Positions 25,832 through 35,094 of a DNA stretch of 64,000 bases are shown here, one piece after another. The position numbers and the translations under genes are program-made. The stretch spans positions 869,549 through 933,548 of the forward strand of contig BMUX01000001.1 of the NCBI GenBank assembly GCA_014650415.1, given 5' to 3'. The notes under the pieces are model-generated. The model did no database searches. It had not been told where the DNA came from and saw nothing but the letters and a program-made list of their open reading frames with translations. Source of the DNA: Streptomyces spiroverticillatus (GTDB taxonomy: Bacteria; Actinomycetota; Actinomycetes; Streptomycetales; Streptomycetaceae). Positions within the stretch are counted from its first letter, which is position 1. The number at the start of each line of letters is the position of its first letter.

Positions 25832-27025
25832 TCAGCCCTTCACGCAGATGACCTGCTTCAGCTTGGCGACGACCTCCACCAGGTCGCGCTGCTGGTCGAT
25901 GACCTTCTCGATCGGCTTGTACGCGCCCGGGATCTCGTCCACCACACCCGAGTCCTTCCGGCACTCCACGCCCTGCGTCTGCTCCGCCAGGTCCTTGGTG
26001 GAGAAGCGCCGCTTGGCCGCGGTCCGGCTCATCCGGCGGCCCGCGCCGTGCGAGGCGGAGTTGAAGGACGCCACGTTGCCGAGGCCCTTCACGATGTACG
26101 AGCCCGTGCCCATCGAGCCCGGGATGATCCCGAACTCCCCGGACCCGGCCCGGATCGCCCCCTTTCGGGTGACCAGGAGGTCCATGCCGTCGTACCGCTC
26201 TTCCGCGACGTAGTTGTGGTGCGCGGAGATGACCGGCTCGAAGGTCACCCTGGCCTTCTTGAACTCGCGGCGGACCACGTCCATGAAGAGGCCCATCATG
26301 ATGGCCCGGTTGTTCTTGGCGTACTCCTGCGCCCAGAAGAGGTCATTGCGGTACGCCGCCATCTGCGGGGTGTCCGCGATGAAGACCGCCAAGTCACGGT
26401 CGACCAGGCCCTGGTTGTGCGGAAGCTTCTGGGCCACTCCGATGTGGTGGTCGGCCAGTTCCTTGCCGATGTTCCGGGAACCGGAGTGCAGCATGAGCCA
26501 GACTGAATCGGACATATCTACACAAAGCTCAATAAAGTGGTTACCAGCTCCAAGCGTCCCCATCTGCTTCAGCGCCCGCTCCCTCCGGAACTTCACCGCC
26601 TCCGCGACCCCCTCGAACCGCCCCCAGAACCCCTCCCACCCCGCCGTCGGAAACCCGTGCAGCCGCCCCGGATCCACCGGGTCGTCATGCATCCCCCGCC
26701 CCACCGGAATCGCCTGCTCGATCTTCGAGCGCAGCCGGGAGAGGTCGCCCGGGAGGTCGTTCGCCGTCAGGGACGTCTTCACGGCGGACATGCCGCAGCC
26801 GATGTCCACACCCACCGCCGCCGGGCACACCGCGCCCTGCATCGCGATGACGGAGCCGACCGTCGCGCCCTTGCCGTAGTGGACGTCCGGCATCACGGCC
26901 AGGCCCTTGATCCAGGGGAGGGTGGCGACGTTGCGGAGCTGCTGCATCGCGCCGTCCTCGACCGTCGTCGGATCGGTCCACATCCGGATCGGGACCTTCG
27001 CCCCCGGTACTTCTACGTATGACAT
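25832..27025 (-). CDS. rtcB: RNA ligase RtcB
   Basis: Mn2+/GTP-dependent RNA ligase joining 2',3'-cyclic phosphate (or 3'-phosphate) and 5'-OH ends, used in RNA repair. 397 aa, shorter form without insert. Metal and nucleotide motifs are all visible: PDVHYGKGATVGSV (46-59), GVDIGCGM (72-79), LGAGNHFIE (158-166), HSGSRNIG (180-187), HHNYVAEE (269-276) and the guanylylated histidine H326 in SHGAGRRMSR. No archease or RtcA/RtcR gene lies beside it. ATG 27025 with a GGGGGA 15 bases upstream. It is divergent from the lipoprotein gene at 27197. Confidence 0.96.
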   Translation of the reverse strand: MSYVEVPGAKVPIRMWTDPTTVEDGAMQQLRNVATLPWIKGLAVMPDVHYGKGATVGSVIAMQGAVCPAAVGVDIGCGMSAVKTSLTANDLPGDLSRLRSKIEQAIPVGRGMHDDPVDPGRLHGFPTAGWEGFWGRFEGVAEAVKFRRERALKQMGTLGAGNHFIELCVDMSDSVWLMLHSGSRNIGKELADHHIGVAQKLPHNQGLVDRDLAVFIADTPQMAAYRNDLFWAQEYAKNNRAIMMGLFMDVVRREFKKARVTFEPVISAHHNYVAEERYDGMDLLVTRKGAIRAGSGEFGIIPGSMGTGSYIVKGLGNVASFNSASHGAGRRMSRTAAKRRFSTKDLAEQTQGVECRKDSGVVDEIPGAYKPIEKVIDQQRDLVEVVAKLKQVICVKG

Positions 27026-27196
27026 GAGTTCTCGATCCCCCGGAACAAGCAGAAAGGTAGGCGGAGCGCAAAAAAGGGTGGGAATGGCCGCGAAAGGGAC
27101 AGCGGACCGGCGTCCACACCAGTGCGTGCGATACACATTGTGGTCATCGGCCACCTCCGGGCGGCAAACACTTTTCCTTCGAAGGGGGCCTGGACC

Positions 27197-28060
27197 GTGC
27201 CACGAATCACGGGCGGCAAGGCGGGCGGCAGGGCCGCCGTCAAGGCGTACGCGAAGGCCTCCGCGCCCGGCATCGCGCTCCTCGCGGCCCTCGCCACCGG
27301 CGTCACCGGGTGCTCCGGCGCGGACGCCGGGACGGACGGCGCGGGCGACGCCAAGTCCGGCGAGTCCGCCGCCCCGGCCGCGCCCCCCGGCAAGTACCGC
27401 ACCCTCCCCGAGCCCTGCCGGATCGTCGACAAGGGCACGCTGAAGGCCATGCTGCCGGGCGTGGAGAAGCTGCCCGAGGAGCAGCAGCAGAAGCTGTTCG
27501 CGGGCGAGCCCGCGGTGACGTACGACACGGACCGGCGGGTCGGCTGCCGTTGGAAGGCGGAGTCGCCGGACGCCACGCACCTGCTGACGGTGGACTTCGA
27601 GAGGGTCGTGTCGTACGACTCGGCGGTGAGTGACGACGACCGCGCCCAGGCCCTGTACAAGGAGCAGTTGGACGCCGCCGATCTTCCCGCCCCGGTGGAT
27701 CCGCCGCCCGCGTCGAGCGCTCCGCCGGCCTCGTCGACCGGCGCGGCGACACCACCCGCGGATTCCGCCGGGGCTTCCGGTTCGCCGGGCGCTCCCGACG
27801 CGGCCGCGCTTCAGCCACGTACCCTCGGCGGTCTCGGGGACGACGCCTTCCTCGACGACGTGAGCGCGCCGGGCGGATCGACGGCGGCCAAGGACCGTAC
27901 GGTCTCGGTCGTCTTCCGGACGTCCAACGTGATCGTGAGCGTCAAGTACGGCGAGCAGCCGGGCCGGCCCGATCAGCTTCCGGACGGCCGGGCGCTTCAG
28001 GACCGGGCGCAGGCCCTGGCCCGTAAGCTCGCCGAGCAGTTCTCCGACAGCAGCGAATAG
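27197..28060 (+). CDS. DUF3558-like lipoprotein
   Basis: Secreted lipoprotein of 287 aa. Basic N-terminus followed by ALLAALATGVTGC with lipobox VTGC (C about 38). The mature part has the DUF3558-type pattern of two cysteines with W, PCRIVDKGTLKAMLPGVEK and GCRWKAES, then a Pro/Ala/Ser-rich linker (about 165-210) and a second beta domain (VSVVFRTSNVIVSVKYGE). GTG 27197 with GAAGGGGG at nine bases. First of three rightward genes with the next lipoprotein and the DUF2637 gene. Function unknown. Confidence 0.78.
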   Translation: MPRITGGKAGGRAAVKAYAKASAPGIALLAALATGVTGCSGADAGTDGAGDAKSGESAAPAAPPGKYRTLPEPCRIVDKGTLKAMLPGVEKLPEEQQQKLFAGEPAVTYDTDRRVGCRWKAESPDATHLLTVDFERVVSYDSAVSDDDRAQALYKEQLDAADLPAPVDPPPASSAPPASSTGAATPPADSAGASGSPGAPDAAALQPRTLGGLGDDAFLDDVSAPGGSTAAKDRTVSVVFRTSNVIVSVKYGEQPGRPDQLPDGRALQDRAQALARKLAEQFSDSSE

Positions 28061-28120
28061 GCGCACAAGCGAACAGCGGTTTTGTCGACAGTGACCCGAC
28101 GTTAAGGAATTCCACGAACC

Positions 28121-28858
28121 ATGTACCGAAAAGCTCCCCGTATCGCCCGCATACTGACCTGCGCGGTGGCCGCCCCGGCACTGCTCGTCGTGGCCGGCTG
28201 TTCGTCGGACTCCGGTTCTGGTTCCGGTGCGGACGGCGGGAAGAAGGACTCGGGCGCGGCGCAGGAGCAGCAGAAGAAGCCGTCGGCGCCGCCGACCGTG
28301 GCCGCGGCGAAGTTCGCGTCGCTGCCGGACGCGTGCAAGGCGCTGAAGAAGGACACGATCGAGGACCTGGTGCCGGAGGCCGACAAGGTCGAGGGCAAGG
28401 CGGACGACTCGTCGAACCCGCAGACGCGCCGGGGCTGCTCGTGGGGCGGTCTGGACGACAAGGGCGTGAAGGGTTCGCAGTACCACTACCTGACGTACTC
28501 GCTCCAGCTCTTCGAGTCGAACCAGGCGCTGGGCAGTGGTGAGAAGCGGGCCACGGAGTACGTGACCAAGCAGGTCAACAAGGTGCAGGGCAAGGAGGGC
28601 GTGAAGGACGTGCGCGCCAATCCGGCCGAGGGCATCGGCGAGCAGGCCTCGACGATCGGTTACGGGGCCCGTGAGGCCGGTACGGACTTCAACCACGCCG
28701 TGGTGGTGGCCCGTACGGGCAATGTGGTCGTGACGCTGGACTACAACGGTGCGGGTTACGCGGGGACGAAGGCTCCGGACCCGGCGGACCTGCTGAAGGG
28801 TGCGCAGTCGGCGGCCAAGGAGGTCGTGGCGTCGATCGGCGCGGCGAACAAGCAGTAG
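28121..28858 (+). CDS. DUF3558-like lipoprotein
   Basis: Lipoprotein of 245 aa related in plan to its upstream neighbour. Signal with lipobox VAGC (C27), a Gly/Ser/Lys linker, then the DUF3558-like domain: LPDACKALKKDTIEDLVPEADK and RRGCSWGGLDD, and C-terminal strands NHAVVVARTGNVVVTLDYNGAGY. The two adjacent genes probably arose by duplication. The spacing of 60 bp to the previous stop allows cotranscription. Function unknown. Confidence 0.8.
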   Translation: MYRKAPRIARILTCAVAAPALLVVAGCSSDSGSGSGADGGKKDSGAAQEQQKKPSAPPTVAAAKFASLPDACKALKKDTIEDLVPEADKVEGKADDSSNPQTRRGCSWGGLDDKGVKGSQYHYLTYSLQLFESNQALGSGEKRATEYVTKQVNKVQGKEGVKDVRANPAEGIGEQASTIGYGAREAGTDFNHAVVVARTGNVVVTLDYNGAGYAGTKAPDPADLLKGAQSAAKEVVASIGAANKQ

Positions 28859-28880
28859 TTGCCGCCCGGAGCGGCCTTCG

Positions 28881-28900
28881 GTAGTCAACGAGTTGACTAC
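28881..28900. promoter_or_regulatory. 20-bp palindromic operator candidate
   Basis: GTAGTCAACGAGTTGACTAC is a perfect inverted repeat of 8-bp arms around CGAG, upstream of the DUF2637 gene (137 bp before its start). The sequence resembles GntR-type operators, but the regulator is unknown. Confidence 0.45.
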
Positions 28901-29037
28901 AAGTGGGGGCGCTTTAGGGGGTTTTGCGGGGGTTCGGTCCTCAATCGGGGGGCCGGGCCCCCGTTGTGGTGTGCCAGGCTGTGGCGCCAGGCACGGAAGG
29001 TACAGACCGCGCGGGGACGCACGGAAGGGGTTCGCAG

Positions 29038-30342
29038 GTGGCCGCGATGCAGCTGACACGCACGCACCGAATACTGATCGGTGTGGTGGTCACCGGTGCG
29101 GTGATCATCGCGGGGATCGGCTTCGCCGGTTCGTACGCGGCGGTGCGCGAACTCGCCGTGGAGAAGGGCTTCGGGGATTTCTCGCTGGTCTTCCCGATCG
29201 GTATCGACGCGGGTATTTGTGTGCTGCTCGCGCTGGACCTGCTGCTGACCTGGATGCGGATTCCGTTTCCGCTGCTGCGGCAGACGGCGTGGCTGCTGAC
29301 GGCGGCGACGATCGCATTCAACGGCGCGGCGTCGTGGCCGGATCCGCTGGGTGTCGGCATGCACGCCGTCATTCCGGTGCTGTTCGTGGTGTCGGTGGAG
29401 GCGGCCCGGCATGCGGTGGGCCGGATCGCGGACATCACGGCCGACAAGCACATGGAGGGCGTGCGCCTCACGCGGTGGCTGTTGTCGCCGGTGCCGACGT
29501 TTAGGCTGTGGCGGCGGATGAAGCTGTGGGAGCTGCGGTCGTACGAGCAGGTCATCAAGCTGGAGCAGGACCGGCTGATCTATCAGGCGCGGCTTCAGGC
29601 GCGCTTCGGGCGGGCGTGGAAGCGGAAGGCTCCGGTGGAGTCGCTGATGCCGCTGCGCCTGGCGAAGTACGGGGTGCCGCTCGCGGACACCGGTCCGGCG
29701 GGGCTGGCGGCGGCGGGCATCGAGCCGGTGCTGCTGCCGCCGGCGCCGGCGGTCTCCGGTTCGGCTCCGGCGCTGCTTGCCGCGCGGGAGGCGCGGGAGG
29801 ATGCGGGGGCGATAGCCGAGGGGGCGGCCCCGGTGCGGCTGGAGAAGGCCGCGGCTGAGGCTGTCGTACGGGAGGAGGCTCCGGCCCCCGAGCACGCGGC
29901 GGAGGTCGCCTCGCCGGAGGCGGCGGAGGTGCCGGTCGCTCCGGCCCCCGAGCCGACGCACCCGAGCCAGTGGTTCGACGCCCCGCTGCCCTCGCAGCAG
30001 AAGCAGTACACCGGTGACTACGACCCCACGGCCGCGCCGCAGGTCATGGTGCCCGCCGGGCCCGGCCGCAGCCGCCCGCTCGGCGGGTACGACCCGGACT
30101 ACGACCCCGAGTTCGGTCCGGACTTCGCGGCGAACGACGCGGACTTCGTGCTGGACGACGACGAGTACTACCGCGCCTTCCACAAGTGCACCGCCGAGAA
30201 CGGTACGTACCCGACGCCGCTCCAGTTCGGGTCGTACCTCAAGGACCTGTACGGGCACGAACTGCCGCTCAACGAGCTGGAGCTGCTCGCGAAGCAGTAC
30301 CAGGGGCAGTTCGAGGAGGAGCTGAACGGGCACACGCCCTAG
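29038..30342 (+). CDS. DUF2637 (SpdB-like) membrane protein
   Basis: 434 aa. Residues 1-125 form four membrane helices (RILIGVVVTGAVIIAGIGFAG, SLVFPIGIDAGICVLLALDLLL, LLRQTAWLLTAATIAFNGAASW, MHAVIPVLFVVSVEAARHAV), the DUF2637 region that is shared with Streptomyces plasmid spread proteins (SpdB). A linker helix follows, then an Ala/Glu/Pro-rich acidic segment (about 230-340) and a C-terminal winged-helix-like block YYRAFHKCTAENGTYPTPLQFGSYLKDLYG. GTG 29038 has AAGGGG at eight bases. Tethering or DNA-binding at the membrane is inferred. No traB-type gene is nearby. Confidence 0.82.
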   Translation: MAAMQLTRTHRILIGVVVTGAVIIAGIGFAGSYAAVRELAVEKGFGDFSLVFPIGIDAGICVLLALDLLLTWMRIPFPLLRQTAWLLTAATIAFNGAASWPDPLGVGMHAVIPVLFVVSVEAARHAVGRIADITADKHMEGVRLTRWLLSPVPTFRLWRRMKLWELRSYEQVIKLEQDRLIYQARLQARFGRAWKRKAPVESLMPLRLAKYGVPLADTGPAGLAAAGIEPVLLPPAPAVSGSAPALLAAREAREDAGAIAEGAAPVRLEKAAAEAVVREEAPAPEHAAEVASPEAAEVPVAPAPEPTHPSQWFDAPLPSQQKQYTGDYDPTAAPQVMVPAGPGRSRPLGGYDPDYDPEFGPDFAANDADFVLDDDEYYRAFHKCTAENGTYPTPLQFGSYLKDLYGHELPLNELELLAKQYQGQFEEELNGHTP

Positions 30343-30351
30343 CCCTGGGGC

Positions 30352-30567
30352 CTAGCGGCGGGCGGCCTTCTGCTTCTTGCGGGCGACGTCGACGGCGATG
30401 CCGAGGGTGAGGCCGACGATCGCCATGACGATGTAGAGGGCGGTCGGCGGGGTGAACCAGAGGTGGAGCAGGCCCCAGTCTCCGTCGGACCAGGTGCGGC
30501 CGATGAAGCCGAGGGCGCCTTGGATGCCGATGACCCAGCCGATGATGGCCAGCAGTTCGTTCTTCAT
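30352..30567 (-). CDS. small conserved membrane protein
   Basis: 71 aa with two predicted helices: ELLAIIGWVIGIQGALGFIG at the N-terminus and TALYIVMAIVGLTLGIAVDV near the C-terminus, joined by a loop with RTWSDGDWGLLHLWFTPP, ending in a basic tail (ARKKQKAARR). ATG 30567; AGGAG lies 11 bases upstream. It converges with the DUF2637 gene with a 9-bp gap. No named family. Confidence 0.75.
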   Translation of the reverse strand: MKNELLAIIGWVIGIQGALGFIGRTWSDGDWGLLHLWFTPPTALYIVMAIVGLTLGIAVDVARKKQKAARR

Positions 30568-30918
30568 GGCCCCAGGCTCTCCTGCGGGGGCTTGTGGGGC
30601 CATCCTGCGCGGGGCGGAATCCCGGGCATCCCGCTCCGCCGAAAGGTGCAGTGCCGGGGGGGGGCAGGGGTCATCCCTCGGGTCCGCCTGGCTCACACCC
30701 CCCGCCTGACGGCGAAGCCGCCCCCATCCACCACCCTCGCCCCCTTGGGCGGCGGGGCCGCCCCCCGGGGGCGGGACGGGCGGGCAAGGGGGCGGTACGC
30801 CCGATCCGGGCCCGCCCCGGTCCCGGCCCCTGCCCGCACCCCCGCCCCCGGCCACGCCAAAGGGGCGGCCACCCCGCAAAGGGTGGCCGCCCCGTCGGCG
30901 TACAGGCAGAGCGAGAAG
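30568..30918. repeat. gene-free gap with GC-rich dispersed repeat, copy C
   Basis: Contains the unit CCCCTTGGGCGGCGGGGCC..GGGCAAGGGGGCGG (30740-30795) and, at its right end, the lysS terminator (30862-30893). Nothing gene-like elsewhere. Confidence 0.7.
30862..30893 (-). terminator. hairpin terminator after lysS
   Basis: 13-bp stem: GGGGCGGCCACCC (30862-30874) pairs with 30881-30893, loop CGCAAA. It lies 26 bases past the lysS stop. Confidence 0.75.
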
Positions 30919-32646
30919 CTACGCGCCCAGCAGCTTCCGCACCCGCTCCGCCCCCACCGCCAGCAGCAGCGTGGGCAGCCGCGGACCCGTGTCCCGGCCC
31001 ACCAGCAGCTGGTAGAGGAGCGCGAAGAAGGTCCGCTGGGCCACCTTCAGCTCCGGCGTCGGCTTCGCGTCCGCCGACAGCCCCGCCTGGATCTTCGGCA
31101 CGCCGTAGACCAGGGTCGTCAGGCCGTCCAGCGACCAGTGCGAGTCGAGGCCCTCGACCAGCAGCCGCAGGGACTCCCGGTCCGCGTCACCCAGCTCGGC
31201 CAGCGTCGCCGCGTCCGGCTCGGCGCGCACCAGCGTGCGCTGGTCGGCCGGGACGTACGACGTGATCCACGACTCCGCCCGGTCCAGCCGCGGCCGCACC
31301 TCGTCGAGCGAGGCGATCGGGTCGGAGGGGTCCAGCTCGCTGAGGATGCGCAGCGTCTGGTCCTCCGCCCCGGCGGTGATGTCCGCGACCGAGGCCAGCG
31401 TCCGGTACGACAGCGGGCGCGGCGTGCGCGGCAGCTCGCCGGCGGCCGTCCCGACAGCACGGGAATAGGCAGCCGCGTCGGCGGGGAGGACCGACCCGTC
31501 CGCCACCTTCAGCGAAAGCTTGTCCCACTCGTCGTACAGCCGCTGGATCTCCTGGTCGAAGGCGATCTTGAAGGACTGGTTCGGCTTGCGGCGCGCGTAC
31601 AGCCAGCGCAGCAGCGGCGCCTCCATGATCTTCAGCGCGTCGCCCGGCGTCGGCACGCCGCCCTTGGAGGACGACATCTTGGCCATGCCGGAGATGCCCA
31701 CGAACGCGTACATCGGGCCGATCGGCTGCACGCCGTCGAACACCTCGCGCACGATCTGCCCGCCGACCACGAAGGACGAGCCCGGGGAGGAGTGGTCGAC
31801 GCCGCTGGGCTCGAAGATCACGCCCTCGTACGCCCACCGCATCGGCCAGTCGACCTTCCAGACCAGCTTGCCGCGGTTGAACTCCTTCAGGAAGACGGTC
31901 TCGGTGAAGCCGCACACGCAGGTGTACGTCAGCTCGGTCGACTCGTCGTCGTACGCCGTGACCGTCGTCAGGTCGCGCTCGCACTGGCCGCAGTAGGGCT
32001 TGTACGGGTAGTACGCGGAGCCGCTCGTGCCGTCGTCCTCGGACGCCGCGCCGGAGCCCTCGGCGGCCTCCAGCTCGGCCTCGTCGACCGGCTTCTGGGA
32101 CTTCTTGCCCGCCGCCGGGTCCTTCTTGGTGCGGTAGCGGTCCAGTACGGCGTCGATGTCGGCGCGGTGCTTCATCGCGTGCAGGACCTGCTCGCGGTAG
32201 GTGCCCGCGGTGTACTGCTCGGTCTGGCTGATGCCGTCGAACTCCACGCCGAGCTCGGCCAGGGCCGCCACCATGGGCGCCTTGAAGTGCTCGGCCCAGT
32301 TCGGGTACGAGGAGCCGGCGGGGGCCGGGACCGAGGTCAGGGGCTTGCCGATGTGCTCGGCCCAGGACTCGTCGATGCCCGGGACGCCGTTCGGAACCTT
32401 GCGGTAGCGGTCGTAGTCGTCCCAGGAGATGAGGTGGCGGACCTCGTACCCGCGGCGGCGGATCTCGTCGGCGACCAGGTGCGGGGTCATGACCTCGCGG
32501 AGGTTGCCGAGGTGGATCGGGCCGGAGGGGGAGAGGCCGGACGCGACGACGACCGGTTTGCCAGGCGCACGTCGCTCCGACTCGGCGATGACATCGTCCG
32601 CGAAACGGGAGACCCAGTCGGTCTCGGGGGTGCTGCTCTGGGACAC
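30919..32646 (-). CDS. lysS: class I lysyl-tRNA synthetase
   Basis: Class I LysRS (archaeal type), 575 aa, charging tRNA-Lys. The HIGH-like motif PSGPIHLGN (HLGN at about 45-48) and KMSKS-like AKMSSSKGG (about 320) define a class I synthetase; the class II motifs are absent. An insert with CGQCER and CVCGF (about 230-255) is a zinc ribbon. GTG 32646 has AAGGA ten bases upstream; GTG 32655 is possible but its site would overlap. Streptomyces normally also carry a class II LysRS, not visible here. Divergent from argS. Confidence 0.95.
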   Translation of the reverse strand: MSQSSTPETDWVSRFADDVIAESERRAPGKPVVVASGLSPSGPIHLGNLREVMTPHLVADEIRRRGYEVRHLISWDDYDRYRKVPNGVPGIDESWAEHIGKPLTSVPAPAGSSYPNWAEHFKAPMVAALAELGVEFDGISQTEQYTAGTYREQVLHAMKHRADIDAVLDRYRTKKDPAAGKKSQKPVDEAELEAAEGSGAASEDDGTSGSAYYPYKPYCGQCERDLTTVTAYDDESTELTYTCVCGFTETVFLKEFNRGKLVWKVDWPMRWAYEGVIFEPSGVDHSSPGSSFVVGGQIVREVFDGVQPIGPMYAFVGISGMAKMSSSKGGVPTPGDALKIMEAPLLRWLYARRKPNQSFKIAFDQEIQRLYDEWDKLSLKVADGSVLPADAAAYSRAVGTAAGELPRTPRPLSYRTLASVADITAGAEDQTLRILSELDPSDPIASLDEVRPRLDRAESWITSYVPADQRTLVRAEPDAATLAELGDADRESLRLLVEGLDSHWSLDGLTTLVYGVPKIQAGLSADAKPTPELKVAQRTFFALLYQLLVGRDTGPRLPTLLLAVGAERVRKLLGA

Positions 32647-32809
32647 GGTCGGCACGTCCTTGGTTCTCCGGATTGTGTGAAAGCTGGCAGGGCCATTCTC
32701 CCAGACAGGCAGACGGTGGCCTCACGAATTAGGTTGCGCGGGGCCTCGGGGGGCTGCGTGAAATACTCGATGTCACACAGCAACTCCACTCCTATAGGAA
32801 CGGCACCCC

Positions 32810-34585
32810 ATGGCCTCGGTCTCCTCGCTCGCCTCGACCGTCAACCAGCGCCTCGCGGACGCGCTCTCGGCTGCCCTGCCGGACGCCGCCCCCGCGGACC
32901 CGCTGCTGCGCCGAAGCGACCGGGCCGACTTCCAGGCCAACGGCATCCTGGCGCTCGCCAAGAAGGCGAAGGCGAACCCGCGGGAGCTGGCGACCCAGGT
33001 CGTCGAGAAGCTCCCGACCGGCGAGGGCGACGTGCTGAAGGACGTCGAGGTCTCGGGCCCCGGCTTCCTCAACATCACTGTCTCCGACCGGGCGATCGTC
33101 GAGACGCTGGCCGCCCGCGCCGCCGACGCCCGGCTCGGTGTCCCGTTCAACGAGAACGCGGGCACCACCGTCGTCGACTACGCCCAGCCGAACGTCGCCA
33201 AGGAAATGCACGTCGGCCACCTCCGCTCCGCCGTGATCGGCGCGGCCATGGTCGAGATCCTGGAGTTCACCGGCGAGAAGGTCGTACGGCGGCACCACAT
33301 CGGCGACTGGGGCACCCAGTTCGGCATGCTCATCCAGTACCTGGTGGAGCACCCGAGCGAGCTGGACCACGGCGACGCGGACAAGGTCGACGGCGAAGAG
33401 GCGATGTCCGCCCTGAACCGGATCTACAAGGCCTCGCGGGTCCTCTTCGACTCCGACGAGGAGTTCAAGCAGCGCGCCCGGGACCGGGTGGTGCAGCTCC
33501 AGGCGGGCGACCCGGAGTCGCGGGAGCTGTGGCAGCGGTTCGTCGACGAGTCGAAGATCTACTTCTACTCGGTCTTCAACAAGCTCGACATGCAGATCGC
33601 CGACCCGGACGTCGTCGGCGAGTCCGGCTACAACAACATGCTCGAAGAGACCTGCCGGATCCTGGAGGACTCGGGCGTCGCCGTCCGCTCCGAGGGCGCT
33701 CTGTGCGTCTTCTTCGACGACGTGAAGGGCCCGGACGGCAATCCCACCCCGCTGATCGTCAAGAAGTCGAACGGCGGATACGGCTACGCGGCCACCGACC
33801 TCTCCGCGATCCGCAACCGAGTCGGCGACCTGAAGGCGAACACCCTCCTCTACGTCGTCGACGTGCGGCAGTCGCTCCACTTCAAGATGGTCTTCGAGAC
33901 GGCACGGCGTGCGGGCTGGCTGACGGACGACGTCACCGCTCACCAGCTGGGCTTCGGCACGGTGCTGGGCAAGGACGGCAAGCCGTTCAAGACCCGTGAG
34001 GGCGAGACCGTACGCCTCGTCGACCTCCTGGACGAGGCGATCGAGCGGGCGACGGCGGTCGTGCGGGAGAAGAACAACGAGAAGGTCGGCCTGACCGAGG
34101 CCGAGATCGTCGAGAACGGTGCGCAGATCGGCATCGGCGCGGTCAAGTACGCGGACCTCTCCACCTCCGCCGCCCGGGACTACAAGTTCGACCTGGACCA
34201 GATGGTGTCGCTGAACGGCGACACGTCGGTGTACTCGCAGTACGCGTACGCCCGCATCCAGTCGATCCTGCGGCTGCGGGGCGAGGCCACCCCGGCCGCC
34301 CACCCGGAGCTCGCACTCGCCCCGCAGGAGCGGGCGCTCGGCCTGCACCTGGACCAGTTCGGCGAGGTCGTGACGGAGGCCGCCACCGCGTACGAGCCGC
34401 ACAAGCTGGCCGCGTACATCTACCAGCTGTCCTCCCTCTACACCTCCTTCTACTCGGAGTGCCCGGTCCTCAAGGCCGACACCCCGGCGCAGGTCGAGAA
34501 CCGCCTCTTCCTGTGCGACCTGACCGCACGCACCCTGCACAAGGGCCTGGCGCTGCTGGGCATCCGCACGCCCGAGCGGCTCTGA
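32810..34585 (+). CDS. argS: arginyl-tRNA synthetase
   Basis: Class I ArgRS, 591 aa, standard length. HIGH motif in [17 protein letters not shown] (HVGH at 134-137), a tRNA-binding Add-1 N-terminal domain, the KMSK-like loop replaced by [16 protein letters not shown] as in many ArgRS, and the C-terminal anticodon-binding helices ending LRIRTPERL-like. AGGAA lies nine bases before ATG 32810. It is divergent from lysS, an arrangement that joins two basic-amino-acid synthetases. Cytosolic. Confidence 0.97.
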   Translation: MASVSSLASTVNQRLADALSAALPDAAPADPLLRRSDRADFQANGILALAKKAKANPRELATQVVEKLPTGEGDVLKDVEVSGPGFLNITVSDRAIVETLAARAADARLGVPFNENAGTTVVDYAQPNVAKEMHVGHLRSAVIGAAMVEILEFTGEKVVRRHHIGDWGTQFGMLIQYLVEHPSELDHGDADKVDGEEAMSALNRIYKASRVLFDSDEEFKQRARDRVVQLQAGDPESRELWQRFVDESKIYFYSVFNKLDMQIADPDVVGESGYNNMLEETCRILEDSGVAVRSEGALCVFFDDVKGPDGNPTPLIVKKSNGGYGYAATDLSAIRNRVGDLKANTLLYVVDVRQSLHFKMVFETARRAGWLTDDVTAHQLGFGTVLGKDGKPFKTREGETVRLVDLLDEAIERATAVVREKNNEKVGLTEAEIVENGAQIGIGAVKYADLSTSAARDYKFDLDQMVSLNGDTSVYSQYAYARIQSILRLRGEATPAAHPELALAPQERALGLHLDQFGEVVTEAATAYEPHKLAAYIYQLSSLYTSFYSECPVLKADTPAQVENRLFLCDLTARTLHKGLALLGIRTPERL

Positions 34586-34627
34586 TCCGATCCCCCGTCC
34601 GCCCTCACCGCCTGAAGGACACCCCGC

Positions 34628-35065
34628 ATGACCTTCACCGCGCACGAACTCGCCTACCTCCGCTCCCAGCCCCTGGCCCGCCTGTCCACGGTGGCCCCGG
34701 ACGGACAGCCGGACGTCGTGCCGGTGGCGTTCGAGTTCGACGGCACGTACTTCTGGGTGGGCGGGGGCGGCGTGTCCGTCCTCGCGACCCGGAAGTTCCG
34801 CAACGTGCCCGAGGGCGGGGAGGCGCAGGTCGCGCTGGTCGTGGACGATCTTCCGTCGTTCGACCCGTTCACGGCCAGGGGACTGCGGGTGTACGGCATC
34901 GCGGCCGGTCCGTTCGAGCGGACCGGCGCGATGGGTCCGGGGCACTTCCTGCGGATCACGCCCACCCGTTCGTGGGGCTGGAACCTGGAGGGCGAGAAGC
35001 CGGTCCCGGTCGGCGACACCTGGTACGAGGCCCGGTACGCGGAGCACGCCCGCCCCTCCGCCTGA
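34628..35065 (+). CDS. PPOX-class F420-dependent oxidoreductase
   Basis: 145 aa protein of the split beta-barrel flavin/F420-binding family. Signature elements: LRSQPLARLSTVAPDGQPDVVPVAFEFDGTYFWVGGGG (residues 11-48), DDLPSFDPFTARGLRVYGIAAG and RITPTRSWGWNLEG, typical of the F420-dependent PPOX group (MSMEG-type). The ligand could be F420 or FMN/haem. It follows argS by 42 bp in the same direction. Substrate unknown. Confidence 0.9.
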   Translation: MTFTAHELAYLRSQPLARLSTVAPDGQPDVVPVAFEFDGTYFWVGGGGVSVLATRKFRNVPEGGEAQVALVVDDLPSFDPFTARGLRVYGIAAGPFERTGAMGPGHFLRITPTRSWGWNLEGEKPVPVGDTWYEARYAEHARPSA

Positions 35066-35094
35066 CCGGGCCCGGCACCTGTACGGCCGCCCCC

